Assembly (NCBI GenBank): GCA_002478885.1
Contig: DLKC01000002.1
Location: 1-64,000, forward strand
Reading direction: 5' to 3'
Source of the DNA: Chitinophagaceae bacterium UBA7600
Lineage (GTDB): Bacteria > Bacteroidota > Bacteroidia > Chitinophagales > Chitinophagaceae
Length of the DNA stretch: 64,000 nt
Shown here piece after piece: positions 61,702 to 64,000 of this stretch (positions within the stretch are counted from its first letter, which is position 1; each line of letters begins with the position of its first letter). The notes beneath the pieces were generated by a model. That model ran no database searches. It saw only the letters and a list, made by a program, of their open reading frames with translations, and had not been told where the DNA came from. The position numbers and the translations under genes are program-made.

Positions 61702-62973
61702 TTATTTTGCAGGGCTTATTTCTTTCGTCATCCATGTTGCGATAAGCCCGATAATAAATATGAATGAAAATATAAAAACTGCATTTCCGTAACCGCCAAG
61801 TATTGTTACCAATGCGCCAATAAAGAATACGACCGTTCCGGTGAAAAGCCTGCCCACATTAAAACAGAAGCCTGTTGCAGAGGCACAGATCGCCGTTGGA
61901 AACAAGGCCGGAACATACACACCAAGCGCGCCCTGGCTTATACCAAAAAAGAAAACGAGTGCAGCCATTTCAACGAAAGTTGCGATGGTTACCGTATGGT
62001 TAAGTTTGAATACGACAAAACTCATGATAAAGCAAACCGCAAAACACATCATCATTGTTTTGCGCAAGCCTATGGCATTTACGATCCATCCCGAAAAGAA
62101 GCTTCCGAGTATGCCCCCACCTGCAAGAATCATCATTGTACTGCCTCGCAGTTGCTGTGTATTTTCAGAGGCAGCAATACTTTGAACCCATGTAGGCGCC
62201 CACGAAAATATGGCCCATAAACCGATGAGCATAGCACCGAACACAATTGAGCCCACCAATAAATTTTTTCTGTTAGCGTGCGCAAAAAGCTGTTCGTTTA
62301 AATTTTCCTTTTTAGACTGATTTTGCCGACCATCTTTCCATTTTTCTGATTCCGGCAGCGTGAAAAAAGAAATCAACGCAAGCACGACAGGAACAATGCC
62401 AACCCAAAATGCACCGCGCCAGTCTGCCATTAGACTACTGATTGCACCGGCAGCAAAAAAGCCGACAGGCATGGCCAGCGACACCATTCCGAGCACGATT
62501 GCCTTTCTTTTTTCGGGCCATAGTTCCGTTACAATAACCGTTGTTGTTACGAGTACACCGCCAATGCCGAAACCTGAGAGAAACCTGCATGCACTCACTA
62601 AAAACCATGTAGGCGCTATTGCTGTTAATACCGTAAATACTCCATAAAAAAGTGTGGAGAGCATCACCGATTTTGAGCGGCCAATTCTATCGCAAATAAC
62701 ACCCCAGGCGATTCCGCCAAACATCCATCCGAAAATAAAAACACAATTGATCCAGGCGCTAACATCGTTCATTTTCTCTTCTGAAACGTTACCCAATAAG
62801 TCTTTCACCGCTACAGGCAGGTAGACAGACATAAGCATGGAAACGATGCCACTGAAAAAAGTGCTGAAAAAGCAAACCAGGAACACTATCGCGAGTTTAT
62901 TGCCTGAGACTTTAGTTGACAGTATATTTTTCTGCATGGCGTTGTCTATCGTACCAATAGTTTCTGCGTTCAT
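61702..62973 (-). CDS. MFS transporter (sugar/acid-type)
   Basis: A 423-residue inner-membrane protein with 12 helices. Motif A appears in loop 2-3 as WGVICDRIGRSKSVM, and RFLSGFGIGGVLVTTTVIVTELWPEKRKA matches the second-half signature of the SP/AAHS-type major facilitator families that carry sugars or aromatic and other organic acids. It starts three bases after the stop of the second AhpD-like gene, so the two form an operon. Substrate unknown. Confidence 0.88.
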   Translation of the reverse strand: MNAETIGTIDNAMQKNILSTKVSGNKLAIVFLVCFFSTFFSGIVSMLMSVYLPVAVKDLLGNVSEEKMNDVSAWINCVFIFGWMFGGIAWGVICDRIGRSKSVMLSTLFYGVFTVLTAIAPTWFLVSACRFLSGFGIGGVLVTTTVIVTELWPEKRKAIVLGMVSLAMPVGFFAAGAISSLMADWRGAFWVGIVPVVLALISFFTLPESEKWKDGRQNQSKKENLNEQLFAHANRKNLLVGSIVFGAMLIGLWAIFSWAPTWVQSIAASENTQQLRGSTMMILAGGGILGSFFSGWIVNAIGLRKTMMMCFAVCFIMSFVVFKLNHTVTIATFVEMAALVFFFGISQGALGVYVPALFPTAICASATGFCFNVGRLFTGTVVFFIGALVTILGGYGNAVFIFSFIFIIGLIATWMTKEISPAK

Positions 62974-62976
62974 AAT

Positions 62977-63546
62977 TTAGTGCGGATTATTTTTTAAATG
63001 ATCATAGCCCTGCGGCAGCCGGTTATATCCGTGATCTTTCAAACGTTGACCAAGGCCATTATAGAAACTTTGATCAGTCGGTGCAACTGTTGCGAGCCCG
63101 TCTACATAACGATTATACAAACAGAAAAGTGCTGCAATAAGTACCGTGTCATGAATTTCGGTGTCTGTCGCCCCTTCCGCTTTAGCCCTTGCGATGGCTG
63201 CTTCGGTAACGTCTTTACCACTCTTTCGTACCATGTCGGCGATCGTTAGCAAGGCTTTCATTTTATTGCTTACCGGCGCGTTGATAATATCTTGTTTCAC
63301 ACTTGCCGTAGTGTCACATTCCCCTAATAACACATCAGCAGCAGCCGTATGCGCAGCAGTACAAAATCTGCATTGATTGCCGTTTGACACCACTGTTGCG
63401 ATCAGCTCACGTTCAGCTTCTGTGAGCGTATTCGGGCCGCGCAGAAGAAACTGTGTAAGTCTCCTGATTGGGCCAGCGGTATCCTTTCGGTATTCGAGCA
63501 GGCCGGTAATGCCCGGCAAATGATCTTCGACTTGAATATAAGGCAT
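62977..63546 (-). CDS. AhpD/carboxymuconolactone decarboxylase-like protein 2
   Basis: A 189-residue paralogue of the protein at 60781, with ELIATVVSNGNQCRFCTAAHT giving Cys59, Cys62 and His66. The MPYIQVEDHLPGITGLLEYR start matches MPHINVDENLPGIRALMAFR of the other. Gene order AhpD2-MFS-AhpD1-SusC-SusD, all on the minus strand, suggests a shared response to one compound, perhaps one yielding peroxides, but this is inference. Confidence 0.88.
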   Translation of the reverse strand: MPYIQVEDHLPGITGLLEYRKDTAGPIRRLTQFLLRGPNTLTEAERELIATVVSNGNQCRFCTAAHTAAADVLLGECDTTASVKQDIINAPVSNKMKALLTIADMVRKSGKDVTEAAIARAKAEGATDTEIHDTVLIAALFCLYNRYVDGLATVAPTDQSFYNGLGQRLKDHGYNRLPQGYDHLKNNPH

Positions 63547-63765
63547 GATAATTTAAGTTATGAACGAGTCTTAGTAAAGGCCTGTCGAACGAATTCTTAC
63601 TCCCATAAGGAATCAATGCTATTGACTGACGCGGAAACACCTTTACACGAAACGCTAATGGGAAATGTTGGTCAATACGATAGATAATGAATACAGGCCA
63701 AATGCCTGATATTATTGTTTCCAAAAAAGGCAAACTAAAATATCAGTGGTTTGATTTGCGGGAAA

Positions 63766-63999
63766 TTATGCCTTGCTAAAATTCGGCGGTTGTAGCTGAA
63801 CCGGGATAGTACGTAAAACCGGTTTCAAATCGAATAACGGATAAGCTTTGTTTGGCAACAAATTGAATGGGCATTTAATATTACAGGCCGCGTTATACTG
63901 GTTGTATTCATTAATGCCGGACTTACTATTTGATGATGAGGGTTGCGACTTTTTTCCTTGTGAAGAACCTGTAAGGTCATTCACGTCTTTTGCATATTC
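63766..63999 (-). CDS. C-terminal part of an unidentified gene (5' end outside window)
   Basis: An open frame without a clear start, running off the right edge; the last 78 or so residues are visible. They are Ser-, Gln- and Asn-rich (GSSQGKKSQPSSSNSKSG), then contain two cysteines (AACNIKCPFNLLPNKAYPLFDLKPVL) and end PVQLQPPNFSKA. I do not recognise it. The GTG at 63984 is probably internal since the frame stays open upstream. Confidence 0.4.
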   Translation of the reverse strand, partial: EYAKDVNDLTGSSQGKKSQPSSSNSKSGINEYNQYNAACNIKCPFNLLPNKAYPLFDLKPVLRTIPVQLQPPNFSKA

Positions 64000-64000
64000 G

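Noticed and set aside
61841..62185. A 114-residue open frame on the plus strand
   Set aside because: Antisense to the MFS transporter, with no support of its own.
1..64000. tRNA or rRNA genes
   Set aside because: I saw no T-loop-like GGTTCGAATCC-type stretch with matching acceptor stem, nor rRNA-like conserved sequence; a covariance search would be decisive.

Overview
The window looks like a chromosomal segment of a Bacteroidota bacterium, most likely of the Chitinophagaceae or a close relative. The support is a SusC/SusD pair, TonB-dependent receptors, type 9 secretion tails of both the A form (PNP-type) and the B form (gliding-motility type), DUF5122 and DUF2911 proteins, a futalosine-pathway menaquinone enzyme, few clear Shine-Dalgarno sequences, and several promoters of the TTTG-N19-TAnnTTTG type. 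Gene density is high. I saw no tRNA, rRNA, CRISPR array, phage gene or transposase gene.

Layout. 0-5.3 kb: 3' end of glgB, a PAS/HisKA protein without an ATPase domain, argS, a GtrA-like membrane protein and an alpha/beta hydrolase. 5.7-13.7 kb: a coiled-coil protein, an EF-G paralogue, a cysteine-rich BNR lipoprotein followed by a DUF3347 protein, two very small proteins, a CobW-type GTPase and a TonB protein. 13.8-19 kb: a GH43-like lipoprotein and a 1235-residue multi-PAS histidine kinase. 19-26 kb: mtnA with a class II aldolase-like partner, cystathionine beta-synthase, two DUF2911 proteins and pdxJ. 26-41.7 kb: a 1506-residue secreted beta-propeller protein, a SirB1-like protein, surE, small membrane and lipoproteins, two T9SS cargo proteins, a serine beta-lactamase-like hydrolase and a sulfatase. 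41.7-47 kb: a TonB-dependent receptor with a second DUF3347 protein, miaE and an ATP-grasp-like protein. 47.3-52.6 kb: a compact signalling cluster. 52.7-56 kb: thioredoxin, a CNT nucleoside transporter and mqnE. 56-64 kb: SusD, SusC, two AhpD-like proteins around an MFS transporter, and a gene fragment at the edge.

Two things stand out. The first is a family of dispersed intergenic inverted repeats. I located 32 arm copies in 21 intergenic regions; 26 share the invariant core TTGCGTCGCA (or its complement) and 6 carry a variant, GTTGTGTCACTCACTT. Arms often come as facing pairs 75-140 bp apart, ending in GCCGG-like sequence, and changes in one arm are matched in the other in several copies. 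No protein able to move or bind them is encoded here. The second is a four-gene minus-strand operon with a divergent fifth gene: a possible GNAT/acyl-homoserine-lactone-synthase-like acyltransferase, an isoprenylcysteine-methyltransferase-like membrane enzyme, a 7TMR-DISM sensor kinase, a receiver-histidine kinase, and a lone receiver closely resembling the one in the operon. The order 'make, modify, sense, relay' suggests a self-produced small-molecule signal, but this is inference from domains and gene order.
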